DNA of 5,406 nt. Source: Burkholderiales bacterium (GTDB taxonomy: Bacteria; Pseudomonadota; Gammaproteobacteria; Burkholderiales; Casimicrobiaceae). Where the stretch lies: the NCBI GenBank assembly GCA_031277445.1, contig JAITMH010000020.1, positions 1 to 5,406 on the forward strand, in the 5' to 3' direction. Shown here one piece after another: positions 4,697 to 5,406 of this stretch. The first letter of the stretch is position 1, and every line of letters begins with the position of its first letter. The notes beneath the pieces are model-generated. The model made no database searches, had not been told where the DNA came from, and worked only from the letters and a program-made list of their open reading frames with translations. Both the position numbers and the translations under genes were made by a program.

Positions 4697-5406
4697 TCAC
4701 ATCTCCCTTGTCGCCGCCTCCAGATCAAGACGAACCAGATTGAGCAGTTCGCGGTCGCCCAATTCGGTCAGGTTGATTTCGCCGCCACCGTCCAGCAGTT
4801 GCTCGGCCATTTCGCGTTTGGATTCTATCAGCGCGTCGATGCGTTCCTCAACGGTACCACGGCAGATGAATTTGTTGACGAGCACGTTGCGCTTCTGTCC
4901 GATGCGGAAAGCGCGGTCGGTCGCTTGATTTTCGACGGCTGGATTCCACCAGCGATCAAAGTGCACGACGTGCGAGGCCGCTGTCAGCGTCAACCCCGAT
5001 CCGCCCGCTTTCAGGGACAACACGAAAAACGGCACGCGCTCGTCTTCCTGAAAAGTTTTGACCAACTGTTTGCGCTTGGCAACTGCGGTACTCCCGCTGA
5101 GCGATAAACCGGAGCGACCGAAGACATCTGTGAGTTCGGTGCAAAGCGGCTCGATGATCTCGGTGAACTGCGTGAACACGAGTAGCTTTTCCTGCCGACT
5201 GGCGATGGTGGCGGCGATTTCAGCCAGTCGTGCGAACTTACCGCTCTCCTCGCTCGGCCAACCGCTGCTGCCACCGATGCCGCCGCCAAGACCGTGGGCA
5301 GCGTGGTTGCAGATTTGCTTGAGTCGCATCAGTGTCGCCAGCACCAGTCCGCGTCGGCTCATGTCGTCTCGCGATGCCTTGAGTTGTTGCGCGAACGTTT
5401 GCACTG
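4697..5406 (-). CDS. SNF2-family DNA helicase/translocase, C-terminal part, cut by the window edge
   Basis: The frame is open from the right edge to TGA at 4699-4697 and shows about 236 residues of the second RecA-like domain of a SNF2 ATPase, which uses ATP to move along double-stranded DNA or remodel protein-DNA complexes. Counting from the GTG codon at 5404-5402, visible blocks are LMRLKQICNH (25-34), EKLLVFTQF (72-80), LSLKAGGSGLTLTAASHVVHFD (129-150), RWWNPAVENQATDRAFRIGQ (151-170; motif VI with arginine fingers R164 and R167), and GTVEERIDALIESK (183-196). The C-terminal LTELGDRELLNLVRL stretch also fits the family. A glycine-rich insert (40-47) sits after KQICNH. The ATPase domain with the Walker motifs lies outside the window, so no start can be given. 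Bacterial members are often neighbours of SWIM-protein genes such as the one at 1850-2986. Confidence 0.95.
   Translation of the reverse strand, partial: VQTFAQQLKASRDDMSRRGLVLATLMRLKQICNHAAHGLGGGIGGSSGWPSEESGKFARLAEIAATIASRQEKLLVFTQFTEIIEPLCTELTDVFGRSGLSLSGSTAVAKRKQLVKTFQEDERVPFFVLSLKAGGSGLTLTAASHVVHFDRWWNPAVENQATDRAFRIGQKRNVLVNKFICRGTVEERIDALIESKREMAEQLLDGGGEINLTELGDRELLNLVRLDLEAATREM

Overview
The window looks like the chromosome of a member of the Pseudomonadota, most likely a beta- or gammaproteobacterium. The support is an E. coli-like tRNA-Pro(GGG) with encoded CCA, a SNF2 helicase and a SWIM-protein of bacterial type, and AbrB-fold/PIN toxin-antitoxin pairs of the sort common in that phylum. 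The species cannot be named from the sequence. All protein genes are read on the minus strand, so transcription runs from the right edge to the left; only the tRNA is on the plus strand.

Left part (1-1475): two coupled tryptophan-biosynthesis genes, trpD (complete, GTG start) and trpC (3' part cut off by the window edge), joined by an ATGA overlap. Both proteins are clearly of their families, but they carry unusual residues at substrate-contacting positions, and TrpC lacks much of the usual N-terminal extension. They look like a divergent TrpD/TrpC lineage rather than the usual proteobacterial enzymes. No trpG or trpE lies upstream of trpD.

Middle (1476-1832): a 280-base spacer with A-tracts, a short Trp-containing ORF that ends one base before trpD, and a tRNA-Pro(GGG) gene with a good -10 box on the opposite strand.

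Right part (1850-5406): the end of a SNF2-family helicase gene (entering from the right edge) and a SWIM zinc-finger gene with a long lysine-rich, histone-H1-like tail. In many bacteria these two types of gene are direct neighbours. Here they are separated by about 1.7 kb holding two different VapBC-type toxin-antitoxin modules in tandem, each with its own candidate promoter. A 24-codon ORF with a strong ribosome binding site and a GC-rich palindromic segment sits directly before the SWIM gene and overlaps its start.

No transposase, integrase, CRISPR array or replication origin is seen. The most notable points are the helicase/SWIM pair apparently split by two toxin-antitoxin modules, the H1-like tail of the SWIM protein, and the altered active-site positions of TrpD and TrpC.
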